Assembly (NCBI RefSeq): GCF_038006205.1
Contig: NZ_JBBOUU010000001.1
Coordinates: 2,792,001-2,856,000, forward strand
From: Solibacillus sp. FSL R7-0668
GTDB taxonomy: Bacteria > Bacillota > Bacilli > Bacillales_A > Planococcaceae
Reading direction: 5' to 3'
Length of the DNA: 64,000 nucleotides
The notes under the pieces are model-generated. The model saw only the letters and a program-made list of their open reading frames with translations, made no database searches and was not told where the DNA came from. How positions within the stretch are numbered: the first letter of the stretch is position 1; each line of letters begins with the position of its first letter. Shown here one piece after another: positions 46,641-58,100 of the stretch. A program made the translations under genes and the position numbers.

Positions 46641-46670
46641 TCTAGGACTGTGTCAATTCACAGTCCTAGA
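46641..46670. other. Intercistronic hairpin between citZ and icd
   Basis: Perfect stem TCTAGGACTGTG / CACAGTCCTAGA with a 6-base loop, no strong T-run. It may protect or stabilise one part of the citZ-icd message, or act as a weak attenuator. Confidence 0.65.
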
Positions 46671-46691
46671 TATTTTAACATACTTTTTTAA

Positions 46692-47807
46692 TTAGCGCTC
46701 GTTAATTGGAACGTATTTTTGCATATCTGGACCAACATATTCCGCACGTGGACGGATTAAGCGGTTGTTTGCATACTGTTCTAAGATGTGCGCTACCCAA
46801 CCAGAAGTACGAGATACTGCGAAGATTGGTGTGAATAAGTCATGCTCGATACCTAAAGAATCATATACTGATGCTGAGAAGAAGTCTACGTTTGCAGGTA
46901 ATTTCTTTTGCTCAACAATCATATCGTGGATTTTCACTGACATTTCGTATAATTCTGGTTTACCAGTTAACTTAGTTAACTTTTCAGACATTACGCGTAA
47001 GTGAGGTGCACGAGGGTCTCCACCACGGTAAACGCGGTGACCGAAGCCCATGATTTTTTCTTTGTTGTCTAGTTTGTTTTGTACCCAAGTTTCAACGTTA
47101 TCTAAAGAACCAATTTCAGTTAACATTTTCATAACTTGTTCGTTTGCTCCACCGTGTAATGGGCCTTTTAAAGCGCCGATAGCTGAAGTTACACCAGAAT
47201 ATACATCTGATAATGTAGCTACACATACACGAGCTGTGAATGTAGAAGCATTTAATTCGTGGTCAGCGTGTAAAATTAACGCTTTGTCGAATGCTTCAAT
47301 TTCGATTGCTGCTGGTTCTTCACCTTTTAGCATATATAAGAAGTTCGCTGCATAACCTAATTCAGGTTTTGGAGCTACTGGTTCTTTACCTTGACGTACA
47401 CGTGCAAAAGTAGTCACTACTGTACCAATTTTCGCTTGTAAACGAATTGCTTTACGGTAGTTTGCTTCTGTTTCCATAACGTCTGCTTCTTCGTCAAATG
47501 CACCTAACATAGATACAGCTGTACGTAATGCAGCCATTGGGTGTACTGTGTTTAATGGCATAGATTTAAATAAATCAGTAATTGCCGCTGGGATTTCCAT
47601 ATTTGCTGCTAATTCAGCTTTTAAGTTCGCTAATTCTTCAGCGTTTGGTAAACGTGTATTCCATAATAAGAATACTACTTCTTCAAATGTTGCATTGTTA
47701 GTTAAATCATCGATACCATACCCCACGTATGTTAGTGTATCATCGATAATTGAAGAAATTTTTGATTCCGCTGCTACGATACCTTCTAAACCTTTAGTTG
47801 CTGACAT
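46692..47807 (-). CDS. citZ: Citrate synthase
   Basis: A 371-residue citrate synthase of the short bacterial type. Catalytic residues lie in HADHELNAS (His), MGFGHRVYRGGDPRA (His) and NVDFFSASVYDSLG (Asp). It makes citrate from oxaloacetate and acetyl-CoA. ATG at 47807 follows GAAGGAGCG. Its promoter carries a cre-like site, consistent with carbon catabolite control as known for B. subtilis citZ. Confidence 0.96.
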   Translation of the reverse strand: MSATKGLEGIVAAESKISSIIDDTLTYVGYGIDDLTNNATFEEVVFLLWNTRLPNAEELANLKAELAANMEIPAAITDLFKSMPLNTVHPMAALRTAVSMLGAFDEEADVMETEANYRKAIRLQAKIGTVVTTFARVRQGKEPVAPKPELGYAANFLYMLKGEEPAAIEIEAFDKALILHADHELNASTFTARVCVATLSDVYSGVTSAIGALKGPLHGGANEQVMKMLTEIGSLDNVETWVQNKLDNKEKIMGFGHRVYRGGDPRAPHLRVMSEKLTKLTGKPELYEMSVKIHDMIVEQKKLPANVDFFSASVYDSLGIEHDLFTPIFAVSRTSGWVAHILEQYANNRLIRPRAEYVGPDMQKYVPINER

Positions 47808-47910
47808 AAAAAAATCGCTCCTTCACTTAATATAATAGTTTTGTAAGTGCTTTCTTTTTCTAGCATTAAAAAGAACTACACTCATACTGTTCTGCTCAAT
47901 GAACCTATAA

Positions 47911-47924
47911 GTAAATCGCTTACA
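47911..47924. promoter_or_regulatory. cre-like CcpA site at the citZ start of transcription
   Basis: Minus strand TGTAAGCGATTTAC: matches TGNAANCGNW of the cre consensus and is itself palindromic (GTAA/TTAC). It covers the expected +1 region, where CcpA would block initiation. Confidence 0.6.
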
Positions 47925-47930
47925 TAACTC

Positions 47931-47959
47931 ATTATAATCAATTTTGACGGCTTTGTGAA
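47931..47959 (-). promoter_or_regulatory. Sigma-A promoter of citZ
   Basis: Minus strand -35 TTCACA (47954-47959), 17-base spacer, perfect -10 TATAAT (47931-47936). It also holds ATAATGAGTTAT, a short dyad similar to CcpC half-sites. Confidence 0.78.
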
Positions 47960-48024
47960 TGGAATAGTTCGATTTTAAGAAAAAAACGAATATCTAATAG
48001 AATTTACGTTTTATAGAGAATTTA

Positions 48025-49038
48025 ATGTTTTCAACGAGATATATACGGCATATTTTAGGAGTGATTAGCATAGAAAACAAAAAAAATCAAACACAATGGC
48101 TTTTAAAAATTAGGCATATAGGTGTTTTTTTACTCTATATTATCCTGTTTTATTTCATTCCACCTATAATTTTCGGCCTATTTTTTGCCTATCTATTTTT
48201 CCCTATTTTCCAATACTTCAAGCGAATTCTCCATCTCCCATTTTTCATTGTTGTCATTGTGCTATCTATTTTTCTATTTACTGTCATAAGTGCCGTCATT
48301 TTTCTAATTTTACATAGTTTATTTACACTACTACCGAACCTACAATCAACCATCCACCTCTTAGAAAAAAACTATGATGCGCATCCATTATTCCCACTGA
48401 TTCTTGATAAATTTTCAGGGCTACTCAATGAATTGATGTTCTTTATGGTGGATTTCATCAAAAATAGTTTGCATTCCATTTTTGAATTGCTTATATTCAT
48501 TGTCACTTTTTACTTTGCTTTATTTGAAAGCAATCGAAATCGGCTTTGGTTTTTCGCTTATATTCCAGCCATGTATCGCACAAACTGGTCTCGTTACTTT
48601 CAAAAAGCGATGCAATTAATCAGCTATTTTTTACTCGTCGAAATACAGCTATTTACGTTAACCTTCATCTTACTTAGCATCGGATTTTATTTTTTACAAT
48701 TTGAAGCCTTTTTAATGAAAGCCTTTTTGATTGCTTTTGCTGATTCATTGCCGTTTTTAGGAATTGGAATCTTTTTAATACCCATTTCCATTTATTTTTT
48801 CATTGTCGGACAGCCTATGATCGCTACACTTATTATTGCGCTCTATATTTTCGTGCAAATTATAAGGCAGCTAACCGAATCGATGCTGTGGAGTCATACA
48901 TTCCATTTACGTATGATTCATACATTCATCATCAGCGCTGCCTCTGTTTTACTATTTGGTATTTATGGCATCATATTAAGCCCACTGTTTTTAATGGTAG
49001 CCATTAAATTCAAGCAACATCCTATCTTTGTACGATGA
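48025..49038 (+). CDS. ytvI: AI-2E family permease (YtvI-like)
   Basis: A 337-residue protein with about eight helices, matching the AI-2E/PerM transporter family. Recognisable: paired N-terminal helices, a cytoplasmic/periplasmic loop at about 105-150, and C-terminal FLGIGIFLIPISIYFFIVGQ ... GIYGIILSPLFLM. Substrate unknown. The start is uncertain: ATG at 48025 has only weak AGAG upstream, while TAGGAGTG lies inside the frame before codon 16 (ATA). In B. subtilis ytvI lies between fxsA and citZ, as here. It overlaps fxsA by 17 bases tail to tail. Confidence 0.82.
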   Translation: MFSTRYIRHILGVISIENKKNQTQWLLKIRHIGVFLLYIILFYFIPPIIFGLFFAYLFFPIFQYFKRILHLPFFIVVIVLSIFLFTVISAVIFLILHSLFTLLPNLQSTIHLLEKNYDAHPLFPLILDKFSGLLNELMFFMVDFIKNSLHSIFELLIFIVTFYFALFESNRNRLWFFAYIPAMYRTNWSRYFQKAMQLISYFLLVEIQLFTLTFILLSIGFYFLQFEAFLMKAFLIAFADSLPFLGIGIFLIPISIYFFIVGQPMIATLIIALYIFVQIIRQLTESMLWSHTFHLRMIHTFIISAASVLLFGIYGIILSPLFLMVAIKFKQHPIFVR

Positions 49039-49411
49039 TAACATTGCTAGTTTTCATCTTTTTACGCAAGAAATAGAAGATTAATGGTTTGAATATATTT
49101 CTCGTGATGCCTAACACAAATAACAAACCGATAACATCTGTAATAAAGCCCGGGAATGCCATTAACATCCCACCAATGAAGATCATAAATGTTTCAATCA
49201 TGGCAACACCAGGTGGTTGACCTTGCTGTATACTTTTTTGAATATCTTTATACGATTTCATGCCGCGCTGTTTCGCAATAAACACACCCACTACAGAAGT
49301 GAGTACAATTAATAGTAATGTATAGAAAACGCCGATTGCTTTGCCGATTATGATAAACAAAGCAATTTCTGCAAAGCCTAGCGCTAATAGTCCCCATAAT
49401 AACTTTTTCAT
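49022..49411 (-). CDS. fxsA: FxsA family membrane protein
   Basis: A 129-residue membrane protein with four hydrophobic segments. FxsA pattern: N-terminal EIALFIIIGKAIGVFYTLLL, then IAKQRGMKSYKDIQKSIQQG and GGMLMAFPGFITDVIGLLFV. Family members are linked to phage exclusion (E. coli FxsA) but the role is unknown. ATG at 49411. Between ytvI and pyk as in B. subtilis (ytzA). Confidence 0.9.
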   Translation of the reverse strand: MKKLLWGLLALGFAEIALFIIIGKAIGVFYTLLLIVLTSVVGVFIAKQRGMKSYKDIQKSIQQGQPPGVAMIETFMIFIGGMLMAFPGFITDVIGLLFVLGITRNIFKPLIFYFLRKKMKTSNVIIVQR

Positions 49412-49468
49412 ATCACTTGTCCCCCTCTTACTATTTTATACGAATCTCCACCAAAAAAGTTTCAAAAC

Positions 49469-49510
49469 AAAGGGAATGTCCCAGTAATATTTCTCGGACA
49501 CTCCCCTTTA
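49469..49510 (-). terminator. Terminator after pyk, copy 2 of the repeated hairpin
   Basis: Minus strand AAAGGGGAGTGTCCGAGAAA pairs with TACTGGGACATTCCCTTT, then GTTTTG. The loop-flanking bases match those of the hairpin at 39251-39292. Confidence 0.8.
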
Positions 49511-49520
49511 CTTTTATCTA

Positions 49521-51281
49521 TTAAAGTACACTCGCATGACCTTTATAGATGACGCCTGTTTCTGCGTCCATCGTAATTTCTTGACCATGACGAATTAATG
49601 TTGTTGCTTCTTTTACGCCAACGATAACTGGAATCCCTAAACTTAAGCCAACTACTGCTGCATGTGAGGTTAAACCACCCTCTTCAGTAATAATACCGGC
49701 GCAGTTTTCAATGGCTGGCATCATTTCACGGTCAGAGCCGACTGTTACGATAATCGCTCCTTCTGTATCATAAGCTAATGCTTCCCCAGCGTTTTTCGCG
49801 ACGATTGCTTTTCCGACTACCGATGCTTTACCAATTCCTTGCCCGCGTGCTAATAAGTCGCCAATTATATGAACCTTCATTAAGTTTGTTGTACCCGCTT
49901 CACCAACTGGTACACCCGCCGTAATAATCACAACATCGCCATGACTTACAAATTCATGTTTAAGTGCTTCATCTACAGAAAGCTCTAAAATTTCATCCGT
50001 TGTTGTGACACGGTGCGTTAAAATTGGTTTTACGCCCCACACTAGTGTTAGTTTCTGTGCCGTTGATTGTTGGCTTGTTACGGCGATAATCGAAACACCT
50101 GGGCGATATTTAGCAATCATTTTTGCTGTATTACCGCTTTCTGTTGGCGCTAATACAGCTGCTACCCCTAGATTAATAGACGTGAATGCCACTGCTTGTG
50201 AAATTGCCTCTGTCATATTAGCTTCTCTTTCACGGCTACGTGTCGATACAATTTGACGATAGTCTAATGCATTTTCAGTGCGCTCTGCAATTTTATTCAT
50301 TGTCGATACAGATTCTACTGGGTAAAGCCCTGCTGCCGTTTCACCTGAAAGCATAATCGCATCTGTTCCGTCCATGATTGCATTCGCTACGTCTGATGCT
50401 TCAGCACGCGTTGGACGAGGATTACGTTGCATCGAATCTAACATTTGCGTTGCTGTAATAACAGGCTTACCTACTTGGTTACATTTTTTAATTAATGATT
50501 TTTGGACAAGTGGTACTTCTTCGGCTGGAATTTCTACCCCTAAATCACCACGTGCAACCATTAATCCATCTGACACCTCGATAATGTCATCAATATTGTC
50601 TACACCTTCTTGGTTTTCGATTTTCGGGATAATTTGAATATGGCTTCCATTGTTTTGCTCTAATAGCTCACGAATTTCTAATACATCCTTGGCTGTACGA
50701 ACAAATGACGCAGCAATAAAATCTACCCCTTGATCAATACCGAATAAAATATCTGCAGCATCTTTTTCTGTAATTCCTGGTAGCTTAACAGAAACGCCTG
50801 GAACGTTGACACCTTTTTTATTCTTCAAAATCCCCGCATTTTCAACGATTGTATGAATTAAACCTTGTTCTAAATCCTTTGCTAAAACGCGTAATTCAAT
50901 TAAACCATCATCTAATAAAATGACATCATTTTGGTCTACATCCTCAATTAACTGATCATATGTTACGGAAAAACGAGATGCGTTACCAAGTACCTCTGTC
51001 ATTGAAATGTCAATTACTTGACCTGTTACTAAATGAACTTCGTCGTTTTCCATAGTATGCGTACGAATTTCAGGACCTTTTGTATCTAATAAAATGCCGA
51101 CTGGTTTTTTCATGCGCTCGGATGCATCACGAATCGCTGCAATACGAATCGCGTGATCTTCATGATTGCCGTGTGAAAAGTTTAAACGTGCTACATTCAT
51201 ACCAGCAGTAATTAATTTGTCTAACATTTCTGGTGATTCACTTGCAGGACCGATTGTACAAACAATTTTTGTTTTTCTCAT
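49521..51281 (-). CDS. pyk: Pyruvate kinase with C-terminal PEP-utiliser domain
   Basis: A 586-residue pyruvate kinase of the Bacillus type, longer than the E. coli enzyme by about 115 residues. Catalytic barrel: [50 protein letters not shown] (metal Glu/Asp), TATQMLDSM. The extra C-terminal domain (about 475-586) carries the PEP-utiliser His motif [12 protein letters not shown]. It makes pyruvate and ATP. Second gene of pfkA-pyk, 28 bases after pfkA. Confidence 0.97.
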   Translation of the reverse strand: MRKTKIVCTIGPASESPEMLDKLITAGMNVARLNFSHGNHEDHAIRIAAIRDASERMKKPVGILLDTKGPEIRTHTMENDEVHLVTGQVIDISMTEVLGNASRFSVTYDQLIEDVDQNDVILLDDGLIELRVLAKDLEQGLIHTIVENAGILKNKKGVNVPGVSVKLPGITEKDAADILFGIDQGVDFIAASFVRTAKDVLEIRELLEQNNGSHIQIIPKIENQEGVDNIDDIIEVSDGLMVARGDLGVEIPAEEVPLVQKSLIKKCNQVGKPVITATQMLDSMQRNPRPTRAEASDVANAIMDGTDAIMLSGETAAGLYPVESVSTMNKIAERTENALDYRQIVSTRSREREANMTEAISQAVAFTSINLGVAAVLAPTESGNTAKMIAKYRPGVSIIAVTSQQSTAQKLTLVWGVKPILTHRVTTTDEILELSVDEALKHEFVSHGDVVIITAGVPVGEAGTTNLMKVHIIGDLLARGQGIGKASVVGKAIVAKNAGEALAYDTEGAIIVTVGSDREMMPAIENCAGIITEEGGLTSHAAVVGLSLGIPVIVGVKEATTLIRHGQEITMDAETGVIYKGHASVL

Positions 51282-51309
51282 AATATTGTCATCTCCGTTT
51301 TTTTACACT

Positions 51310-52272
<963 letters not shown>

Positions 52273-52362
52273 CTATTTTCCTCCTACTTGTCTCATACTA
52301 TTCACATTAACAGAAAAATGGTCTATATGTAACTATTCTGGAAAACAAAAAATATAATCTTA

Positions 52363-52398
52363 ATAAAAAAATGAAAGAATGCGCTTTCATGCATTCTT
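52363..52398 (-). terminator. Terminator after accA
   Basis: Minus strand stem AGAATGC / GCATTCT around ATGAAAGC, then TTCATTTTTTT. Confidence 0.75.
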
Positions 52399-52428
52399 CC
52401 ACCTCAAATCGTGCGTTCAGTCGAAAGT

Positions 52429-53382
52429 TTATTCTGAAAACTGACCGATATTTTTAAATTTTGTATAACGATTTTCTATTAGCTCATCTGGTGTTAGTTT
52501 TACTAATTCGCTTAAATGAAGTTCTAATGCTTGCTTCATAAAATGAGCCTGCTTCAGTATATCTTTATGTGCACCGCCTGCAACTTCTTGAATAATGTCA
52601 TCAATAACATTTAATTTCTTCAAATCAGGAGCCGTAATCTTCATAGCCTCCGCAGCCTGTTTCGCATAGGTTGCATCCTTCCATAAGATTGATGCGGCAC
52701 CTTCTGGAGAAATAACAGAGTACGTCGAATTTTCGAGCATCAATATTTTATTGGCGACTCCAAGTGCTAATGCACCACCACTGCCGCCTTCCCCGATGAC
52801 AACACTTATAACCGGCACGCGCAGCCCAGCCATCTCAAATAGATTACGAGCAATGGCCTCACTCTGCCCACGTTCCTCGGCCGCTTTTCCTGGATACGCG
52901 CCTTTTGTATCAATCAAGCAAATAATCGGACGGTTAAATTTCTCAGCCTGCTTCATTAAACGAAGCGCTTTTCGGTAGCCTTCTGGATGGGGCATACCAA
53001 AATTACGACGAATATTTTCCTTCGTCGTTTTCCCACGCTGATGACCGATAATCGTAACTGGCTGACCATTAAAGGACGCGATGCCCCCGACAATTGCGGC
53101 ATCATCCTTAAATGTACGATCGCCATGTAATTCGATGAAATCCTCAAAAATATGCGCAATATAATCAAGTGTTGTTGGACGTTCTGCATGACGTGCTACT
53201 TGCACACGGTCCCAAGGCTCCATATTGGCATATACTGATTTTTCAAGCTCCTGTAAACGTGTTTCGAGCTTTTCGATTTCGCCGCTCATGTCAACATCCG
53301 CTTCCATGGCAATGGTCTTTAACTCCACAATTTTTTCTCGTAATTTTACAACTGGTTCTTCAAACGCCATTAATTTAGACAT
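52429..53382 (-). CDS. accA: Acetyl-CoA carboxylase carboxyltransferase alpha subunit
   Basis: A 317-residue carboxyltransferase alpha chain. N-terminal coiled coil, then [21 protein letters not shown], oxyanion and CoA-binding [40 protein letters not shown]. With AccD it transfers CO2 from carboxybiotin to acetyl-CoA, making malonyl-CoA. The ATG at 53382 follows AAAGGAGGTG, which is within the last codons of accD; the genes overlap by 8 bases. Confidence 0.96.
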   Translation of the reverse strand: MSKLMAFEEPVVKLREKIVELKTIAMEADVDMSGEIEKLETRLQELEKSVYANMEPWDRVQVARHAERPTTLDYIAHIFEDFIELHGDRTFKDDAAIVGGIASFNGQPVTIIGHQRGKTTKENIRRNFGMPHPEGYRKALRLMKQAEKFNRPIICLIDTKGAYPGKAAEERGQSEAIARNLFEMAGLRVPVISVVIGEGGSGGALALGVANKILMLENSTYSVISPEGAASILWKDATYAKQAAEAMKITAPDLKKLNVIDDIIQEVAGGAHKDILKQAHFMKQALELHLSELVKLTPDELIENRYTKFKNIGQFSE

Positions 53383-54247
53383 GCGAAACACCTCCTTTTA
53401 CGTGTAACTTCACAATCGTTGCCACCTTGTCACGCATCTCAGCGCGGTTAAATATCGCATCTAATTGACCATGCTCCAGTAAAAACTCCGCTGTTTGGAA
53501 ATCTTCCGGTAGCTTTTCTCGTACCGTTTGTTCGATAACACGGCGTCCTGCAAATCCAATCAAACTTTGCGGCTCTGCAATATTATAATCGCCAATGGAA
53601 GCAAAACTCGCTGATACACCACCTGTTGTCGGATGTGTCAAGATCGAAATATAGAGCAAGCCTTCTTCGCTATGTCGTTTAAGTGCTACACTAGTCTTAG
53701 CCATTTGCATCAACGACAACACACCTTCTTGCATACGCGCACCGCCACTCGCAGTAAAAATAATAAATGGCACACGTAATTCTGTTGCTTTTTCTACTGC
53801 GCGCGTAATTTTTTCACCAACGACTGAACCCATAGAGCCCATTCGGAACGTAGAATCCATTACCGCAACAACGACTGGCATACCCTTTAATGTGGCAACA
53901 CCCGTCAATACTGCTTCATTTAAGCCGGTTTTCTTTTTGTCGACCTCTATTTTTTCGACATATGCCGGAAATTGTAACGGATTAATCGTTTGTAAATGAT
54001 CGTCCATGGATCTAAAAGAACCCTCATCGATAAAAATGGCCATACGCTCTTGTGAATTCAGCGTAAAATGATGCTGGCATTTCATGCACACTTTTAAATT
54101 TTTCTCTAGTTCCTTTGTGACATGGATTGCTTTACATTTCGGACATTTTGTTACAATACCTTCTGGAAATGACTTTTCATCTGTCTTATTTGTCATATTT
54201 TCATTATTTTTTTTACGATTAATTGAAAATAAATCTCGAATCGCCAT
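53375..54247 (-). CDS. accD: Acetyl-CoA carboxylase carboxyltransferase beta subunit
   Basis: A 290-residue carboxyltransferase beta chain. N-terminal zinc finger: [18 protein letters not shown] and [10 protein letters not shown] (four Cys, about 33-55). Core with [20 protein letters not shown] and [20 protein letters not shown]. It lies 30 bases after a FadR-type regulator gene and is probably co-transcribed with it, so malonyl-CoA synthesis may respond to that regulator. Confidence 0.96.
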   Translation of the reverse strand: MAIRDLFSINRKKNNENMTNKTDEKSFPEGIVTKCPKCKAIHVTKELEKNLKVCMKCQHHFTLNSQERMAIFIDEGSFRSMDDHLQTINPLQFPAYVEKIEVDKKKTGLNEAVLTGVATLKGMPVVVAVMDSTFRMGSMGSVVGEKITRAVEKATELRVPFIIFTASGGARMQEGVLSLMQMAKTSVALKRHSEEGLLYISILTHPTTGGVSASFASIGDYNIAEPQSLIGFAGRRVIEQTVREKLPEDFQTAEFLLEHGQLDAIFNRAEMRDKVATIVKLHVKGGVSHV

Positions 54248-54277
54248 CGTACATCCCCCTTGATTTCACACGCTACT

Positions 54278-54913
54278 TTAGCGCTCGATACATTCCATCC
54301 AATTTTCATAGGCTTGGATTGCTTCATGTGTATAACCCATTTGCATCGCCTTTAGCATTGTTTCCACTTCTAGTTTTTCATGTGTTTCAATTGTACCAAC
54401 TAGTAAGTCCCCACTAAATGCTACTAATTGCATCCAAATTTTTAGTGCTAGTCGGTTACCACTTGCAATGATGCATTCACGTAATATATCCTCCCTAGCG
54501 ACCTCTTCACCGAGCTCGACTTTAATGAAAAAGCTATCTAGTATTGGTAAGTTACGTAATTTTTTTGACTGACAAATGAGACGAATGGCTTCTTTTTCAT
54601 GCATTTGTCTTGTTGCCTCAACATCCATTGCAGACTTTTCGTCTTGTAAAATAAATGAGCCAACGATTTCAACAAATTGATGATGCTTCATGCTCGCTAA
54701 ATATGTTCCGCCACCATGCTTTGTTTCGATCAAACCTAATAACTCTAAGCTTCGAAGCGCCTCTCGAACGGATGAACGCCCTACTTGTAATTGCTCAGAC
54801 AAAACACGTTCAGAAGGGAGCTTTTGCCCTTCTTGAATATGTTGGCTAGCAATTAGCTCGCGCAGCTGCTTTACAATTTGCAAAAACATTTTCTTCTCGG
54901 GCTTGTTTTCCAT
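54278..54913 (-). CDS. GntR/FadR-family regulator
   Basis: A 211-residue regulator. Winged helix at about 5-70: LRELIASQHIQEGQKLPSER and QLQVGRSSVREALRSLELLG, then LIETKHGGGTYL, all typical of the FadR subgroup. The C-terminal helical domain (80-205) looks like an FCD-type ligand domain but is short and lacks a clear metal-His set. Start ATG at 54913 (TTGAGGTGAG upstream). It is the first gene before accD-accA. The promoter region contains TGGTCTGACCA, a standard operator form for this subgroup, so autoregulation is likely. Confidence 0.88.
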   Translation of the reverse strand: MENKPEKKMFLQIVKQLRELIASQHIQEGQKLPSERVLSEQLQVGRSSVREALRSLELLGLIETKHGGGTYLASMKHHQFVEIVGSFILQDEKSAMDVEATRQMHEKEAIRLICQSKKLRNLPILDSFFIKVELGEEVAREDILRECIIASGNRLALKIWMQLVAFSGDLLVGTIETHEKLEVETMLKAMQMGYTHEAIQAYENWMECIER

Positions 54914-54941
54914 ACAACTCACCTCAATATTCGCTCAAAAG

Positions 54942-54952
54942 TGGTCTGACCA
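54942..54952. promoter_or_regulatory. Operator for the FadR-type regulator
   Basis: TGGTCTGACCA: perfect TGGT/ACCA inverted repeat with a 3-base centre, 28 bases upstream of the regulator's start codon. It is the kind of site bound by FadR/PdhR/LldR-like regulators. Confidence 0.65.
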
Positions 54953-54967
54953 GTTTTACTATAACTA

Positions 54968-54996
54968 AGAATACAAAATGTTTTTGGCGTTGTAAA
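54968..54996 (-). promoter_or_regulatory. Candidate promoter of regulator-accDA
   Basis: Minus strand -35 TTTACA (54991-54996), 17-base spacer, -10 TATTCT (54968-54973). An alternative -10 TATAGT lies slightly downstream. The operator lies just past the start point. Confidence 0.5.
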
Positions 54997-55087
54997 GAGA
55001 TTTCCACTATCTTTTTTATTCGCTATAAAGATATTTATGTATAAAACATAGATTTTACGATTTTTCGATCGATATTTTTTTACCACA

Positions 55088-55127
55088 GAAAAAAAGCGCT
55101 TCTAGTAAAAGCTAGAAAACGCTTTCT
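55088..55127 (-). terminator. Terminator after dnaE
   Basis: Minus strand stem AGCGTTTTCTAG / CTAGAAGCGCT followed by seven T. Confidence 0.85.
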
Positions 55128-55135
55128 ATTATTAT

Positions 55136-58100
55136 TTATTGAATAGTAATTTGCTTTACTTTTATTTGAACCTTGTTAAATCGACGCTCTAAAAAGCCTT
55201 CTACATAGAGCAATTGATCCTCACATAGCTGACCAGCAACCTGTTCATATTCTTTAGGGAATACCGTGCAGGATACTGTTCCAAACTCATCTTCAATCAT
55301 AACAAATGCCATCAGCTCACCGCGCTTCGTTCGTAACTGGCGAAACTCGCTGATCATACCAATGAGGCGAACATAGCTATTATCCTTTAGGGACGTCAAT
55401 AATTGAACCGTTCCATTTACCTGCTGAAATTGGGCACGCATACGAGTAATCGGATGTTCTGATAAATAAAAACCTAGTACTTCTTTTTCAAATTGCAGCT
55501 TCATTTTTTCCGGCATAATAGACGCTTGACTATATTTTGGTTTACCGAATGCCATCATCGCACCATCAAATAGATCATCGCCACCCGGTCGCATGAAATC
55601 CGCCTGCTTTTGAGCACCCTCGATAGTGGCCAGCAATGTCGCACGGTCCTTGCCAAACTCATCAAGCGCGCCAGCCTTAATGAGCGGCTCTATTACTTTC
55701 CGTTGAAAATGCGCGGTTGTTAAGGTCACCGCCAAATCAAAAATCGAATCAAATGGTTGTTGACGCTCTTTTCTTACGAGTAATAATTGCTGTAAAAAAG
55801 GTTGCGAGACGCCTTTAATGGCCGATAAGCTAAAACGTATTTTGCCATTTTCAACTTTAAAATGTCGGACACTCCGATTGATCGATGGCGGTAAGACTTG
55901 AATCCCATTTGCTTTAGCTTCCATTAAAATTTGCATTAATTTATCGCTATTTCCAGTTGCATTTGTTAATAAGGCTGCATAGAAATTAACAGGGAAATTC
56001 GCCTTTAAATAGGCCATCTGATACGAAATAATACTATAGGCAACCGCATGACTTTTCGGAAAACCATAATCCGCAAAGCGCACAATTAATTCATAAACCT
56101 CTTGTGCGATTTGCTCTGTGTAGCCTTTTGCAAGCGAGCCCTTCACAAATGCTGCGCGTTGTTGTTCGAGCACTTCTCGTTTTTTCTTACTTACTGCACG
56201 TCGCAAAATATCCGCTTGACCAATCGTAAAGCCCGCCATAACATTGGCGATACGCATAATTTGCTCCTGATAAATAATAACACCGTATGTTTCTTGTAAA
56301 ATCGGTGTTAAATCAGGATGAGGCATAATGACCGGTTCCATATGATGCTTACGTTTGGCATAGACTGGAATAAATTGCATCGGACCTGGTCGATAGAGCG
56401 CATTGACCGCAACGATATCTAAAAAATGCGTTGGCTTTATATCACGTAACGCATTTTTCATCCCATCTGACTCTAGCTGGAATATCCCTACCGTATCGCC
56501 CCGCTGTAATAATTCAAACGTTTTTGCATCCTGTAATGGAATCTGATTGAAATCTAGCTCGATTTGATGAGTAAACTGAATCGACTTTCGAATTTGATCT
56601 AAAATCGTTAAATTTCTAAGTCCTAAAAAATCGATTTTCAGTAATCCGGTTTGTTCAATTTCAAGCATGGGCCACTGTGTTAAATAAATATCATCATGTC
56701 CCTGCTCGATTGGGACAACTTCGACTAATGGCACTGGGCTTAATACGACTCCTGCCGCATGGGTTGACGCATTACGTGGTAGTCCCTCTAATCGTAGCGC
56801 GGTTTGGAACCACTTATGACGAACCGGCTCCGCGTCCATCCATTTGCGTAAGTTTTCAGAATTCGCATATGCTTCCTGCAGTGTAATGCCGGGCTTATTT
56901 GGAATCAGCTTCGAAATCATTTCAAGCGTTTCCGAATCAAAGTTAAACATCCGTGCGACATCACGTGCGACAGCCTTGGCAGATAATGTCCCAAACGTAA
57001 TAATTTGTGCGACAAATTGCTTGCCATATTTCCTTGCAACATATTCGATGACTTCATGTCGCCGTGTATCTAAAAAGTCAATATCAATATCCGGCAATGT
57101 CACTCGCTCCACATTTAAAAAGCGCTCAAATAATAAATCGTAGTGTAATGGGTCTACTTGCGTAATTTCTAGCGCATAGGCAATGAGGGATGAAGCAGAC
57201 GAACCACGACCCGGCCCCGTTAAAATTTGATGTTCACGAGCAAAGCGCATAAAGTCAGCAACAATTAAAAAATAATCCGAGTAGCCCATCGATTGAATAA
57301 TTTGTAGCTCATATTGAATACGTTCTACATAGGGCTTTGGTAGAGTATTTGTTTGTAATCGTTTCTGTAAGCCCTCCTGCACCTCTTGCTTTAACACCTC
57401 TGCAGCTGTTTGCCCTTCCAGAAGCGGAAACTTCGGCATATATACATCATGTAAGCTGATTTCTACATGACAGCTTAGCAATAATGTTTCAGCGGTATCT
57501 AGCCAATTTTGCTGATCCTTAAAGCGTTGCTGCCATTCTTGGGCTGGTAATACGTAGTGATCATGCTGTTGTTCATAATTTCGGTCATGCAGCTTAACGC
57601 CTGTTTCAATTGATTGTGCAACTTCATAGGCAAAGGCATCCTGCTCATACAGATATAGGCTTTCATGGGTAGCCATGATTTGCAGCTGATGTTGCTGTGC
57701 TAGCGCCACTGCTTGTGCTTCAAATGGATGTACCCCATTTGCCCTTGTAATCCCTATGTAAAGGTTTTCTTTATTGGCTTGAATAAGCGCTTGCAAAGCT
57801 TCTTGTGCTGTTGGTTGCAACCAGGCTTGCTGATTTCCAAATGGTAATACAACAAATGCAATGTCCTCACCATAGGCAATAAGCCAACGTAAGGGAATAT
57901 TTTGTTGCGGGCGAATGGCGATACTGCTTGCGATCTTCAATAAATTTTTATAGCCTTTATTCGTCTTTGCATAAAGCACAAGTGGTAATATTTCGTCTTC
58001 TGTTCGTTCAAGTGCAATCGTTAAGCCAGCAACAGGGTGTATACCGGCCTTTTTTAGCTGAAACATAAAAGGCAAAAGCCCATACAATTTTGTGTTCACA

